In this document: positions 22,403-33,124 of the stretch, piece after piece
Layout of the letters: each line of letters opens with the position of its first letter
Numbering within the stretch: the stretch's first letter is position 1
Source: Rhynchopus sp. YZ270_cl-10
Lineage: Eukaryota > Euglenozoa > Diplonemea > Diplonemida > Diplonemidae
Direction of reading: 5' to 3'
NCBI GenBank assembly: GCA_964035575.1
Contig: OZ037856.1
Coordinates: 1,488,001 to 1,552,000, forward strand
Length of the DNA stretch: 64,000 nucleotides
The notes under the pieces: model-generated
What the model was told of the DNA's origin: nothing
The model's database searches: none
The model's input: only the letters and a program-made list of their open reading frames with translations
Translations under genes and position numbers: made by a program

Positions 22403-22552
22403 CAGCATCCTTACACAGCATCCTTGCACAGCATCCTTGCACAGCATCCTTGCACAGCATCCTTGCACAGCATCCTTGCACAGCATCCTTGCACAGCATC
22501 CTGGCCACTCCGGTGCACAGGGTGCCGGTCCGGTGCACAGGGTGCCCCCAAA
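22403..22552. repeat. 13-bp array, right part, and two GTGCAC units
   Basis: Eight copies of CATCCTTGCACAG, then CTGGCCACTCC (the inverse of the left border GGAGTGGCCAG at 21130), then two GGTGCACAGGGTGCC units leading into repeat B. The 13-bp array is therefore flanked by inverted GTGCAC units. Confidence 0.85.
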
Positions 22553-22651
22553 AAATCCTAAAAAACCTTAGTTTTTTAGTCTTTACTATAGAGATGTGCG
22601 CCACCCACACCACACACACTACACACCCACACACAGCACACCCACACACAC
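22551..22651 (+). repeat. Repeat B, left part of the LINE-split unit
   Basis: AATCCTAAAAAACCTTAG through the CACACCCACACACAC microsatellite. The remainder of this unit resumes at 30925 after the LINE. Confidence 0.8.
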
Positions 22652-22683
22652 CCGGGGGAACGAGGGAAATTAACACTATCACA

Positions 22684-24843
22684 ATGCAAAGCCCGGCTGG
22701 CCTCCATGCGGCATCCCCCGGCAACGTCGAGATTATCGACGGCAAACAAGCCGGGCAGCAGGTAGTGCGCCCCCTCGTGCTCACACTCCCACCACCGCGC
22801 GAATACCGCATCCACCCCTTCCCCTCCAGCTTCCTGCAGGCACAGGCCACGGCCATGCTGAAGCAGATGGAGTGGAAGGCTGAGGTGACGGGCAGGAAGG
22901 CGGACGTCCTGCAGGTCACCGCCCCGCATCCGCCCCCCAACACAGAGCTCGTCATCAACGGGCACCGCATGTCCATCCAGGACATGGACACGATCCGTGC
23001 CGAGCGGAAAAGGAAGGAGGAGGAAAAGCGGTTGAAGAAGGAGCACCGCGCGCACGAGGACGCCATTGCGGCCCTTCTGGCGGCCTTGCAAGGCATCAAG
23101 GGAACAGGTGGGCGGGGAGGCGGACGGGGCTACACGGCGAAAGAAGTCGTCGTCCCAGTCGCGCACCTACACGCGGTGCTGAAGGTGATCGCCCAGGACC
23201 GCGCGAAGCAGACGTCCCCGACCGCACCCGTCGCAACAGCTACAGCCCCTGCGCCAGTTGCAGTGCCTTCGTCCGCTAATGATCCTGCGCCAGTTGTAGA
23301 GCCTTCGTCCGCTAATGCTCCTGCGACAGCTGCAGTGCCTTCGTCCGCTAATGATCCTGCGCCAGTTGTAGAGCCTTCGTCCGCTAATGCTCCTGCGACA
23401 GCTGCAGTGCCTTCGTCCGCTAATGATCCTGCGCCAGTTGTAGAGCCTTCGTCCGCTAATGCTCCTGCGACAGCTGCAGTGCCTTCGTCCGCTAATGATC
23501 CTACGCCCGCTGATGCCCCTGCGCCCACCCCAGCTCCTGCGCCCGCTGCTGCCGAGGAGATGTGGAAGCAGATGGGTGAGTGGGTGCAAAGGGAGGAGGC
23601 CGGCCGCAGGGCCTTTGAGGAGCGGATGAGCGAGCGCATCTGCAAGATTGCGGCGACTGCGGCGAAGGGGCTCAACAACAACAACAACAACAGCAGCAAC
23701 AACAGCAAAAACAGCAACAAAGGAGGGAGCAAAGGGATGAGCGACGACGCGCTGCTCAGCCACCACAAAGCACAAAGAGAACGGCATGAGATTCGCGAAC
23801 GTGTGAGTGGCATAGAAGTAACTCTCAGCGACGCCCTCAAGGAGATGAGACAGGCGTTCACCCCCACACGCAACCTGGCTGAAGAAGCGTCTGTGCAAGC
23901 TGCAGCCGCGAACCTGCAGGCGGCGCACGCCGTCCACACAGCGGACGCCACGGAGGCGGCGATGCTAGAGGGCCTGGCCTCCCTACACGCGAATGCGCGT
24001 GACCTCAAGCGGACCACCGCCGCAGACCTCGCCACCCTAAGGAGGCAGGCCAAGGAGGAGTCGGAGATCGCGCAAGCAAGAACGCACGCAGTAGGGCAGA
24101 CCGCTGACGCTGCCGCTGCTGCTGCCGCTGCCGCTGCCGCTGACTTGACCACCCTGCGGAGAGAGGCCAAGGAGGAGGCGGAGATCGCGCATGCTAGAAC
24201 GCATGAAGTAGAGCAGACCGCTGCCGCTGCCGCTGCTGCTGCCGCTGCCGCTGCCGGGCAGACCGCTGCCGCTGCCGTTGACCTGGCCACCCTGCGCAGA
24301 GAGGCCGAGGAGGAGGCGGAACTCACGCGGGGTAGGACAGACACTATCGAGCGTCTGACCGGGGAGACGGCGCAGTCAACAGCCGTGATCGCCGAGGCCG
24401 CGGCGCAGAAGATCGCCGAAATGGACGCGGCGGCGAAGGCACTGGTGTCGGACACAGCGGAGGCTGTGAGGCAGCAGTCGCTGCAGAACGTGAAGGTGGA
24501 GAAGGTGCTGGGTGCTGTGGTCCAAAAACTGCAGACACCCCCAGCAGCGGCTCCCAAACCTCTTCCAACCATTGAAACAAAAGCCACCACTCCACCAACC
24601 CGACCGGCTCCACCGGCTCCTCCGGCACCTGTGGCACTAGCAATTACAGCAGACATGAAGGCATCCATGCCCAAGCAGGACAAGCAGGACAAACAGGATC
24701 CGGCACCAAGGGGGGCGGGGGCTTCGCGCCAGACAAAGGTAGATGAGGTGCTTAACATGATGCCCAAGTCGCGCGAGACCCCTTATCCCGCAAGGCAGCT
24801 CACGCTGGAAGCATGGGGAGGGGGGAAGAAGCCTCGGCAATGA
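22684..24843 (+). CDS. LINE ORF1 protein
   Basis: 719 residues from the ATG at 22684; longer upstream readings run into satellite sequence and are not credible. N-terminal Pro-rich part, then a basic helical segment (RAERKRKEEEKRLKKE, about 103-118), a Gly-rich patch, and about three repeats of a 24-residue Ala/Pro/Ser block (about 194-275). A Pro-rich hinge, an Asn/Ser run (about 329-352) and a long Ala-rich coiled coil follow (about 359-605, with repeated ATLRREAKEEAEIA blocks). The C-terminus is Pro-rich. No CCHC knuckle or RRM is visible. Position and architecture fit a LINE ORF1 RNA-binding/multimerising protein (inference). It lies 46 bp upstream of ORF2. Confidence 0.75.
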   Translation: MQSPAGLHAASPGNVEIIDGKQAGQQVVRPLVLTLPPPREYRIHPFPSSFLQAQATAMLKQMEWKAEVTGRKADVLQVTAPHPPPNTELVINGHRMSIQDMDTIRAERKRKEEEKRLKKEHRAHEDAIAALLAALQGIKGTGGRGGGRGYTAKEVVVPVAHLHAVLKVIAQDRAKQTSPTAPVATATAPAPVAVPSSANDPAPVVEPSSANAPATAAVPSSANDPAPVVEPSSANAPATAAVPSSANDPAPVVEPSSANAPATAAVPSSANDPTPADAPAPTPAPAPAAAEEMWKQMGEWVQREEAGRRAFEERMSERICKIAATAAKGLNNNNNNSSNNSKNSNKGGSKGMSDDALLSHHKAQRERHEIRERVSGIEVTLSDALKEMRQAFTPTRNLAEEASVQAAAANLQAAHAVHTADATEAAMLEGLASLHANARDLKRTTAADLATLRRQAKEESEIAQARTHAVGQTADAAAAAAAAAAADLTTLRREAKEEAEIAHARTHEVEQTAAAAAAAAAAAAGQTAAAAVDLATLRREAEEEAELTRGRTDTIERLTGETAQSTAVIAEAAAQKIAEMDAAAKALVSDTAEAVRQQSLQNVKVEKVLGAVVQKLQTPPAAAPKPLPTIETKATTPPTRPAPPAPPAPVALAITADMKASMPKQDKQDKQDPAPRGAGASRQTKVDEVLNMMPKSRETPYPARQLTLEAWGGGKKPRQ

Positions 24844-24889
24844 CCCTAAAGCTGTAAAGCACTTATACCCCCGAACCATTCCACATCCC

Positions 24890-27800
24890 ATGCACGCCCC
24901 TCACAAAGCTAATCCCCCGTATTCTTCTTCTCCCTTTCACCTGTCGGCGACCCTAGCAGTCCCGCACATGCCAGCCCCGCTTTCTGTAGCAGTGGTCCCA
25001 GATATGATCCCAGAGTCAAAGAGAGGACCCACTACAGTCAACAGGTTAAACGGCCCCATGGTGAAATGCGGAGAAGAGGAGCAGCAGGACAGAATGGTAG
25101 GGGGTGGCCATGACCCAACGAAGGATATTGGGGATGACACAGCCTGGCTGGACCACATGGCGGCCTTGCTGCGTACCACTCGCCGCTCAATACCCGGTGA
25201 TGGTAACTGCCTGTTTGGGGCACTGGCCAGCCAATGCAGGGGTGACATCACAGCCGCCTCCTTACGCGCACAGGTAACGGACAGCATGCGCACCAACGCC
25301 GAATACCGAAGCAACTACACCCCCGACACGCGCGACCCAAATGCACCCATTACGTATGACGCATACGTGGAGGACATGAGCTGCGACCGCAGATATGGTG
25401 ACCACTGGTGCCTGCAGACGGCGGCGGTCCTCCTGAATGCGGAGGTTTGGGTGTTGAACGCCAGCGAGGGGAGCAGAGGTAACATGCGACGTGAAGGTAG
25501 CAGTCTCCAACCTGTACGGCTCTTGGGATTGACATACAGGCCGATGCACTACGACATACTGAATATACCTATGGCGTTACACAGGTCTCTGCGATCCTGC
25601 TCTAATGATACCTTCCCCCTACCGGGAGGGCCGGCGTCGCCCGCCAGCAGCTCGCCCAACCGCAGACAGCGCAGACACACCGCAGCAGCGCGACTGGGGA
25701 ATGCCATCAAGAAGCCTTCCTCCAACAAGCCCCTCACTCTCACGATAACCTCGATGAATATCACGTCTCTGGGTACGCACTCAATGAAGGTGCCAAACCT
25801 CCCGGGAGATATACTAACTCTTCAGGAAACTCGTGCGGGGGCGGACATTAAGGGTACCATGCAGCAATACTTCAGTGCTTCCAATTGGACCACCCACTGG
25901 GGCAAGGACCTGGTGAAGACAGGTATAGGAGTGCGGCAGCAGATTCCACCAGGAGGAGTGGCCACACTCACAAAAGGCCACCTCACTGCGCAAGCTCTGA
26001 ACCCTGTCTCTGAAGTGGAGAAGCGGTGCTACGAATCAACAAGAGTAGTCCACACGGCAGTGGCTGTAGGAGGGGGAGCAGCCCTGCATATCATCAACGT
26101 GTACGCACACTCCGGTGCCAACGCCGCTGCACAAAGAGAGGAACTGCTCACAGACGTCTTTGACATGGCCAACGCTCTAGGCCAGGCGGTACCGGTGCTG
26201 ATTATAGGTGACCTTAACTGCAATTCAGACAGCAGTGGTGTGCTAGCGGCCGCAGAGCGATCGGGGAGGTGGGTAGACGTTGCTGCATCTATTGCGGCTG
26301 CTAGAACCGCTACACCCAACCACACCTGCAAATCTGCCACCGCCACGGGCTTCACTACGTCCCGAATTGACCTCTGCCTCGCCAACATCACAGCAGCCCC
26401 GGCAGTAACAAAGGCAGACGTCACCACCACTTTTGAAGAATGCCCTTTCCCCTCGCACCTTCCACTGTCGATCACCCTTGACCTTGAGACATATTCAGGC
26501 CAAACTAGCAGATGCGTCTTGCCTAAAGCATTCCCAGCTACCGTGCCCAGGGAGATCCCGGCCCCTGCGGCGGCTATGGCTGGCGCAATTGAGAAAAAGG
26601 AGCGGAACGGTCTCACAGGCGCCCAGATCCTGACCGAATTCGCGAACTTGGGGGAAGATTACCTGATCCTCCTTCATGATGGTGACACCTCTCCAACCAG
26701 CCAATACCGCGGGAGAGGCAAGAAGTCGCAGGTGAAAACGTCGCGACACGCTACCAAGCACTGCAATGCCAAGGGGGCGACCACAGACCTGACCAGAGCC
26801 AGGGATGCAGTTATGGGGAACCTGCGCACCATCCTCCAGCACATGGAGGCCAGACTCCAGGTGGACAGACCTTATGCGATGACCCGTACAGAGGAGCACT
26901 CATGGAGAGCACTCACTCGCCACCGGGGCGGCCCACTGAAGGAAGAACTTGCTGAAGCCCTTGCCTTACCATCGCCTGATTTGCAAACGCTGCAACGACT
27001 TCTGGAAAAGCTCACCGGATCCAATAAGGAGGCCTTCCTAGCCCTTAAGAGCCAGCGCAGCCTGCAATGGAAGCAGGTGATGCAGAACGCCTACGCAGGG
27101 TGTAAAGGCCAAGGAATGGTTTTCGACTTCGTCGCAGATCGCTTCACAACGCCAGCTGCGTTCATGAGGCAACACGATGGCACGCTCACAGCGGACCCAA
27201 AGAAAATCGATGCCCTTCTCCTGGACAACGAAGCTTGGGGTGGAATTTTCCGCCGATACGTTGATTCACCTGAACCCAGCTGGAATGAATTTCTTGACAC
27301 GTACGAAACGATACTCCCACACAGAGAGCCCATGGAGTGCGAGCAAATCACTGTGGACGACGTGCGTTCAGCTATTGGTAGATTGAAGCGCACTACATCC
27401 CCGGGTATGCATGGTTGGAGGGCCTTTGAGCTGCAGCAGCTGCCGGACAGCGTGCTCGCACTACTGGCGGAAGGTTTGAATGCGATCGAACGCGACGGTG
27501 TGTGGCCGGAAGACCTCATGCAGGCCCTAGTACCTCTCATTCCCAAACCTGAAAGCGATGCAAACCCCCTGTCACAACGCCCTATCACGATCACGGCTGT
27601 TTTGTACCGGGTCTGGGCGTCGGTGCGTGCGAAATCGGCTTTCCCTTGGCTTGAGAAGCTGGCCCCCGAGGGGCTGCACGGGTGCAGGCCCAAACACGGC
27701 ACAGAGGACCTGTACTGGCACCTAGCAGCCCAGCTGGAATGCGCGCATCTGTCTGAGGGCGATATGTACGGAGTCGCTATCGACTTCCAAAAGTGCTTTG

Positions 27801-30800
27801 ACACAGTGCCGATAGAGATCACATTTCAGCTTGCGGCGCGGCTGGGATTCAACGAAGTGGTGCTAACCACGCTACGAGAGGCTTACGCTAGAATGACCAG
27901 GCATTTCAAGTGCAATGGCTCCATAGGGCAACCATTCGTCCCCACGAATGGCATCATGCAGGGGTGCCCGCTTAGCGTTATCCTGATCAACATCGTAGTC
28001 AGCGTCTGGATGCGGGATGTGGAGAGTCGGGGGGCCGAGGCCGCTTCTTATGTCGATGACATCTACGCGACTGCCAGCACACATGAGCTGCAGCAGGACA
28101 TCACCGACCGTACTGTCATCTTCTCGCAGAAGACCCAAATGGCAATCAGCACGTCAAAGTCGCACACCTTCTCGACTTGCGACACCCCCCCATGCGAACT
28201 CAAAGCCTACGACTCCCTCTCACGGTGTTTGGTAAGTCAGTCCCCACCCATCTTCCTTCCAGAGCGAAACAGCTTCGACTGCACGGGTGCGATGGTGCAT
28301 GCGAAGCCAACACAGGATGTGGACAACCTGCCCGTCTCAGACCGCATTGCAAAGAGGCGTGAAACTGCAGTTGAGAACCTCCGAAGGGTGAAATCCCTCC
28401 CCACCCCAGTTCAGCACCGAGACCACGTGGCGTCCATGAGTGCGGGGTCGAAGTGCTACTACGCTGCCTCCACAACGTACATGTCCCCCAAAGAGCAGAA
28501 AAACCTCACGACAAAGTTCACAGCGGCGGTGTGGACGGGTACCAACAGAAGGGCGCCAGAAGTTGTACTGCACGTCCTGCAACACGGACATCGCATGGAC
28601 CCTTCCATGGTCTTGCACCTCCACAGGCTAAGAGCATGGGCCAAACAAATGAGAAAGGCAAGTTGCAGACCCCTCGCTACAGCCGCTTGGCAGAATAGAG
28701 ACTCTCTGACATGTGGCCCATTCCATCTCATCTCGCTCACCCTGCGAGCACTCGGCTGGACATGGCAGTCTCCAACGTCGATTAGCTTTGTAAACGAGGC
28801 AGGTGACGCTGCTACCTTGGAGCTGAGTACGCTCACAGACAAGCAAGTGGCAGGAATGGAGGCAGAAGCCCGCCACTTCCTCCGTACGGAGATACTCTCA
28901 AAAATGGCTAACAGGCGCCCCGACTTCGAAGGCCTGCAGCATGGTGTCGATGGCCACACAACCAGGCACCTGTTAGAGGACTCTGCTAACGAGTTAACCG
29001 GCTACCAGAAAGGCATTCTCAGATCAGTCATCGCGGGTGCGGTGAACACCACGGGCCGCTCAGGCCTCAGCACAACATCTTGCCCCTATTGCGTGTCTGG
29101 CGAACGAGAGACGGTTGAGCATCTTTGGTGGGACTGCCAGGCGTGGTCGTCGGTGCGAGCCAGGCACAGCATCACATCGCAGGATCGAACCAATTGGCCA
29201 AATTGCCTGTCGATATGTGGGGTGGCCCCTGCCTTCCGACAAGGGGACAATGCGCTACCGCAAAACTCGGACGACAGACGCTTCATCGTCAGGAGTCTCC
29301 AACGCTTCTTTGTGGAGGTGGTAAAAGAGCGACAGATCCGTGCCGACCGCCCCGAAGAATCTGCCAGACACCACCGGCTGCAGAGCTTTCCGTGGGGCTG
29401 GTCCTCACCCCAGCCCAGACAGGTACATCTCCCAGTCTACAGCTACGAGAGCGTCCGTCAACAGTGGAAACACAACGAAGACCTTTGGCATGCACTAAAC
29501 TCCTGGGTGCGAGGACTTCAGTGGGCCCACGTCGGGTCCGAACACTCAATCAGCCTCATCGAGCTGGCAGTGGACTTTGAGCTCACCACAGGAATGCCGC
29601 TCCCAGACGTTGGCAGCCGCCGCTATCCGCAGTTCAAAGCCTCTACCTCGTCGTGCACGGTTAGGGACCATATCGCGGACCACAGCGGGGTGGAAATGTT
29701 CTTTGACGGCGGAGCAAGACAGAACAAAACTGTCTTCGCGAGGGCTGGGGCAGGAGCGGTGGTATATGTGGATGGTGTCAAGAGCGCATCGGTGGCCACC
29801 CCACTTCCCTCAGCCAGAAGCAACAACGTGGCGGAGTACGAAGGAGTCATCAGTGGCCTCCGCCTCCTCAACGAACTCCCCTCTGAGCTGCAAGGCCCGG
29901 TCACCATCAGCGGAGACTCCAAGCTGATTGTGGACCAGCTCCGGGGGGTAGCTGACTGCAACGATTTCCTCAAACCGCTGTTCCTCGTGGCTAAAGAACT
30001 GATCAGAGAGGTTCAACCCCGTTTCACCCTGGGGTTCCGCCACATCGCGCGAGAGCGAAACAAGGACGCTGACGCTCTCAGCAACCAGGCAATGGATGAG
30101 GTGGAGAACCAGAAGCAAGCAGAACTTGCCGCTGCCTCCTCGGAACGCGACACCTTCCTGCAAAGCGCGTTGGCCAAGTCACTCTCACTGGGCGAGCTGA
30201 TGCAGACCTTTGCGAAGGTGTACAAACCGCAGTCCTGGATGTACGGCCACTACACCAACGTCACTAGCCTTACTGCCATCGGAGGTTCGGTGACCAGTGG
30301 TGTGAGCAAACGAGCAGTTCTCAACAGCAAAACTGAGGAGGTACTGCGCCACCTACAGTCGCACATAGCAGCCTTTGCAGGGAACCGCCGCTCCCTCTTG
30401 TACGAGGAGACCCAGGCTTGGGCAGCCCAGTTCCGGCCGCAAGAGCATTACGCTGATGACTGGACTGAAGCCTCCGCAGGATGGCGAGGCAGAGCGACTG
30501 AAGCCAGAGCTGCAGGACGGGCCCGCCCACCTCGCACGGCCCCTCCAGACGCCAGAAAGTGCGCCAAAACCTTGTCTTGTCTGACCCACGGCAAAGTGCG
30601 ATGTAACTCGTGCAAGACGCTGCGAGCCGCTCCAGAAACCTGCTGCAGCCTACACCACACAGAAGGCGATGGCCGCGCCATTGTGATGGACTTCTGCACG
30701 AAACATAGACTCACGAGATGTGGGGCATGCTTGCTAGACAAGAAATCATTGGCCCAGTGCTGCGGAACGTGCCACACACGCCACATCAATAACAGCACGT

Positions 30801-30865
30801 CAGCACGAGGCACACTCCCCCTACATCACAGGCAAGACCCCGCGGGGTCTTCGCAGGTGACGTAG
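24890..30865 (+). CDS. LINE ORF2: OTU, AP endonuclease, reverse transcriptase, RNase H
   Basis: 1991 residues, uninterrupted. OTU-like cysteine protease at about 100-222 (PGDGNCLFGAL, Asp104/Cys107; MHYD, His220). AP endonuclease at about 284-530 (LQETR, Glu313; GDLNCNSDSS; TSRIDLCLAN; PSHLPLS). Reverse transcriptase at about 820-1080 (SPGMHGWR; AIDFQKCFDTV; GIMQGCPLS; YVDD about 1053). A C2HC-like zinc motif sits near CPYCVSGERETVEHLWWDC. RNase H at about 1600-1740 (FFDGGARQNK, NNVAEYEGV, SGDSKLIV, NKDADALS), then a Cys/His-rich tail (about 1875-1970). It nicks the target, copies the RNA by target-primed reverse transcription and removes the RNA strand. The N-terminal OTU domain is the unusual part. 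All catalytic motifs look present. Confidence 0.9.
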   Translation: MHAPHKANPPYSSSPFHLSATLAVPHMPAPLSVAVVPDMIPESKRGPTTVNRLNGPMVKCGEEEQQDRMVGGGHDPTKDIGDDTAWLDHMAALLRTTRRSIPGDGNCLFGALASQCRGDITAASLRAQVTDSMRTNAEYRSNYTPDTRDPNAPITYDAYVEDMSCDRRYGDHWCLQTAAVLLNAEVWVLNASEGSRGNMRREGSSLQPVRLLGLTYRPMHYDILNIPMALHRSLRSCSNDTFPLPGGPASPASSSPNRRQRRHTAAARLGNAIKKPSSNKPLTLTITSMNITSLGTHSMKVPNLPGDILTLQETRAGADIKGTMQQYFSASNWTTHWGKDLVKTGIGVRQQIPPGGVATLTKGHLTAQALNPVSEVEKRCYESTRVVHTAVAVGGGAALHIINVYAHSGANAAAQREELLTDVFDMANALGQAVPVLIIGDLNCNSDSSGVLAAAERSGRWVDVAASIAAARTATPNHTCKSATATGFTTSRIDLCLANITAAPAVTKADVTTTFEECPFPSHLPLSITLDLETYSGQTSRCVLPKAFPATVPREIPAPAAAMAGAIEKKERNGLTGAQILTEFANLGEDYLILLHDGDTSPTSQYRGRGKKSQVKTSRHATKHCNAKGATTDLTRARDAVMGNLRTILQHMEARLQVDRPYAMTRTEEHSWRALTRHRGGPLKEELAEALALPSPDLQTLQRLLEKLTGSNKEAFLALKSQRSLQWKQVMQNAYAGCKGQGMVFDFVADRFTTPAAFMRQHDGTLTADPKKIDALLLDNEAWGGIFRRYVDSPEPSWNEFLDTYETILPHREPMECEQITVDDVRSAIGRLKRTTSPGMHGWRAFELQQLPDSVLALLAEGLNAIERDGVWPEDLMQALVPLIPKPESDANPLSQRPITITAVLYRVWASVRAKSAFPWLEKLAPEGLHGCRPKHGTEDLYWHLAAQLECAHLSEGDMYGVAIDFQKCFDTVPIEITFQLAARLGFNEVVLTTLREAYARMTRHFKCNGSIGQPFVPTNGIMQGCPLSVILINIVVSVWMRDVESRGAEAASYVDDIYATASTHELQQDITDRTVIFSQKTQMAISTSKSHTFSTCDTPPCELKAYDSLSRCLVSQSPPIFLPERNSFDCTGAMVHAKPTQDVDNLPVSDRIAKRRETAVENLRRVKSLPTPVQHRDHVASMSAGSKCYYAASTTYMSPKEQKNLTTKFTAAVWTGTNRRAPEVVLHVLQHGHRMDPSMVLHLHRLRAWAKQMRKASCRPLATAAWQNRDSLTCGPFHLISLTLRALGWTWQSPTSISFVNEAGDAATLELSTLTDKQVAGMEAEARHFLRTEILSKMANRRPDFEGLQHGVDGHTTRHLLEDSANELTGYQKGILRSVIAGAVNTTGRSGLSTTSCPYCVSGERETVEHLWWDCQAWSSVRARHSITSQDRTNWPNCLSICGVAPAFRQGDNALPQNSDDRRFIVRSLQRFFVEVVKERQIRADRPEESARHHRLQSFPWGWSSPQPRQVHLPVYSYESVRQQWKHNEDLWHALNSWVRGLQWAHVGSEHSISLIELAVDFELTTGMPLPDVGSRRYPQFKASTSSCTVRDHIADHSGVEMFFDGGARQNKTVFARAGAGAVVYVDGVKSASVATPLPSARSNNVAEYEGVISGLRLLNELPSELQGPVTISGDSKLIVDQLRGVADCNDFLKPLFLVAKELIREVQPRFTLGFRHIARERNKDADALSNQAMDEVENQKQAELAAASSERDTFLQSALAKSLSLGELMQTFAKVYKPQSWMYGHYTNVTSLTAIGGSVTSGVSKRAVLNSKTEEVLRHLQSHIAAFAGNRRSLLYEETQAWAAQFRPQEHYADDWTEASAGWRGRATEARAAGRARPPRTAPPDARKCAKTLSCLTHGKVRCNSCKTLRAAPETCCSLHHTEGDGRAIVMDFCTKHRLTRCGACLLDKKSLAQCCGTCHTRHINNSTSARGTLPLHHRQDPAGSSQVT

Positions 30866-30924
30866 CCCCCCCCACACCTAAGGGCCATATTCTGCGCAAG
30901 AATTACCCTCACTAGGCATTACCA

Positions 30925-32770
30925 CACACACCCACACACACACACACACACACCCCCTCACCACCAGGGGGATTTGACCAAAAAATCGATTTTTTTAAAT
31001 AAATAGTTGCTCATCCAAAAGTGAATTTTTTGGGCTTAACGTGTTGTTTGGGGGTATTGAGGCCCAAAAAAAAAATTTAAGACAGTCCTGTTCAAAAAAT
31101 GGACTGCCAAATGACATGTGGCATTAGGCCAAAAATCAGCTTTTTTGGTCATTTTTACCTTGTAAAAACATGACACTTGTGGCATGCTTCCCAGCACACA
31201 ATAGTGCAAAAAAGTCACCCTAGAGTTTTTTTGTACACGTTACCGCGAGCGGGCGCGCGAAGCGCGCACGCGAGCGCCCCGTGGGGAGCGAATAGCGGAC
31301 CACCTGCCCAGTGCGTGAGGTGCTTACAAAAAAAACCACCTGAAAAAAAAGTGTCATCACGTTTCCATGGAAGTGTCACAAGAACGACAGGTTTTTTAGC
31401 CCGTCACCAAATCCTAAAAAACCTTAGTTTTTTAGTCTTTACTATAGAGATGTGCGCCACCCACACCACACACACTACACACCCACACACAGCACACCCA
31501 CACACACCCACACACACACACACACACACCCCCTCACCACCAGGGGGATTTGACCAAAAAATCGATTTTTTAAAATAAATAGTTGCTCATCCAAAAGTGA
31601 ATTTTTTGGGCTTAACGTGTTGTTTGGGGGTATTGAGGCCCAAAAAAAAATTTTTTTTCAGTCGTGTTCAGAAATTGGACTGCCAAATGACATGTGGCAT
31701 TCGGCCAAAAATCAGCTTTTTTGGTCATTTTTACCTTGTAAAACATGACACTTGTGGCATGCTTCCCAGTACAGGAAAGTGCATTGAAAAACCTGAAAAA
31801 ACACATGTAATATGTGATGGTCAAAAGTGCAAGATTCCTTCGTTAATGAACTTTTTGAGTACCAGTTATACCTGGGGAATATGGTCAGATCACTCTTTTG
31901 ACCATCTGTCATGTACCACAAAAACACCACTTTTTAACAGGGCACTTTTCACCTGAAAAGCCAGTTCATGAAGGCATGAGTGAGGTTTTTTTGTGATGCG
32001 TTACCGTGAGCGGGCGCGCGAAGCGCGCACGCGAACGCCCCGCGGGAAGCGAATAGCTGACCGCCTGCCCAGTGCGTGAGGTGCTTACAAAAAAAACCAC
32101 CTGTAAAAAAAGTGTGGTCCTCATCACGTTTCCATGGAAGTGTCACACAAGAACGACAGGTTTTTTAGCCCGTCACCAAATCCGGTGCACAGGGTGCCAA
32201 AAAATCCTAAAAAACCTTAGTTTTTTAGTCTTTACTATAGAGATGTGCGCCACCCACACCACACACACTACACACCCACACACAGCACACCCACACACAC
32301 CCACACACACCCACACACACACACACACACACCCCCTCACCACCAGGGGGATTTGACCAAAAAATCGCAAACCCGCAAACCCCGCAAACCCGGGTTTGCG
32401 GGTTTACGGGTTTACAGGAAAGTGCATTGAAAAACCTGAAAAAACACATGTAATATGTGATGGTCAAAAGTGCAAGATTCCTTCGTTAATGAACTTTTTG
32501 AGTACCAGTTATACCTGGGGAATATGGTCAGATCACTCTTTTGACCATCTGGCGTTTACGACAAAAACACCACTTTTTAACAGGCCACTTTACAGGCATG
32601 AGTGAGGTTTTTTTGTACGCGAACGCCCCGCGGGAAGCGAATAGCTGACCGCCTGCCCAGTGTGTGAGGTGCTTACAAAAAAAACCACCTGTAAAAAAAG
32701 GGAGGTCCTCATCACGTTTCCATGGAAGTGTCACACAGAACGACAGGTTTTTTAGCCCGTCACCAAATCC
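30925..32770 (+). repeat. Repeat B tandem array (~785-bp unit)
   Basis: Three units: the LINE-split one (22551-22651 plus 30925-31409), a full one at 31410-32196, and a shortened one at 32197-32770. Each has AATCCTAAAAAACCTTAG, a CA microsatellite, ...TTACCTTGTAA, AACATGACACTTGTGGC and a GC-rich palindrome around GGGCGCGCGAAGCGCGC, and closes with TTTTTTAGCCCGTCACC. The third unit has CGCAAACC words replacing part of its middle. No coding sequence is supported. Confidence 0.8.
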
Positions 32771-33035
32771 GGTGCACAGGGTGCTTTTTAGCCGGGGCTT
32801 ATAACGTGGGTGGCACCCTGTGCACCGGATTGCGAACCCGTAATGGCACCCTGTGCACCGGATTAAAAGGGGCACCCTGTGCACCGGATTTTTAGGGGCA
32901 CCCTGTGCACCGTTTTTTGCGGGCATCCTGTGCACCGGATCCAGTGCCAAAAAGGCACCCTGTGCACCTTTTGGGGGCACCCTGTGCACCGGATTTGGAA
33001 CCACTATGTCACCCTGTGCACCGGATCCAGGCTTC
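32767..33035. repeat. GTGCAC-motif array 3
   Basis: One direct GGTGCACAGGGTGC unit, then about eight inverse GGCACCCTGTGCACC units. It starts exactly where a B unit ends and finishes at GGATCCAGGC. Nearly identical to array 4 at 35.7 kb. Confidence 0.85.
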
Positions 33036-33124
33036 CAATATTACTCACCCAGTTTGAGAAACACTGGCATATTGTGTTGTCCAGGTTCGTGTGGTTAAAC
33101 AGGTGTTTGGGCTTCACGCACTGA

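Larger units (their letters stand above)
22652..30924 (+). mobile_element. Complete LINE with two intact ORFs, inserted in a CA repeat
   Basis: Bounded on both sides by (CA)n/CACACCC sequence of repeat B. CACACACACCC at both junctions is compatible with a target duplication but is low complexity. Very short 5' leader (about 32 nt) and 3' region (about 60 nt), with no poly(A). Two long uninterrupted reading frames suggest recent insertion. CA-microsatellite targeting is known from R1-clade LINEs (established knowledge), but the domain set with RNase H is closer to the wider I group. Confidence 0.8.

Noticed and set aside
22450-22683. N-terminal extension of LINE ORF1
   Set aside because: It runs through the 13-bp array, GTGCAC units and CA microsatellite that predate the LINE insertion.
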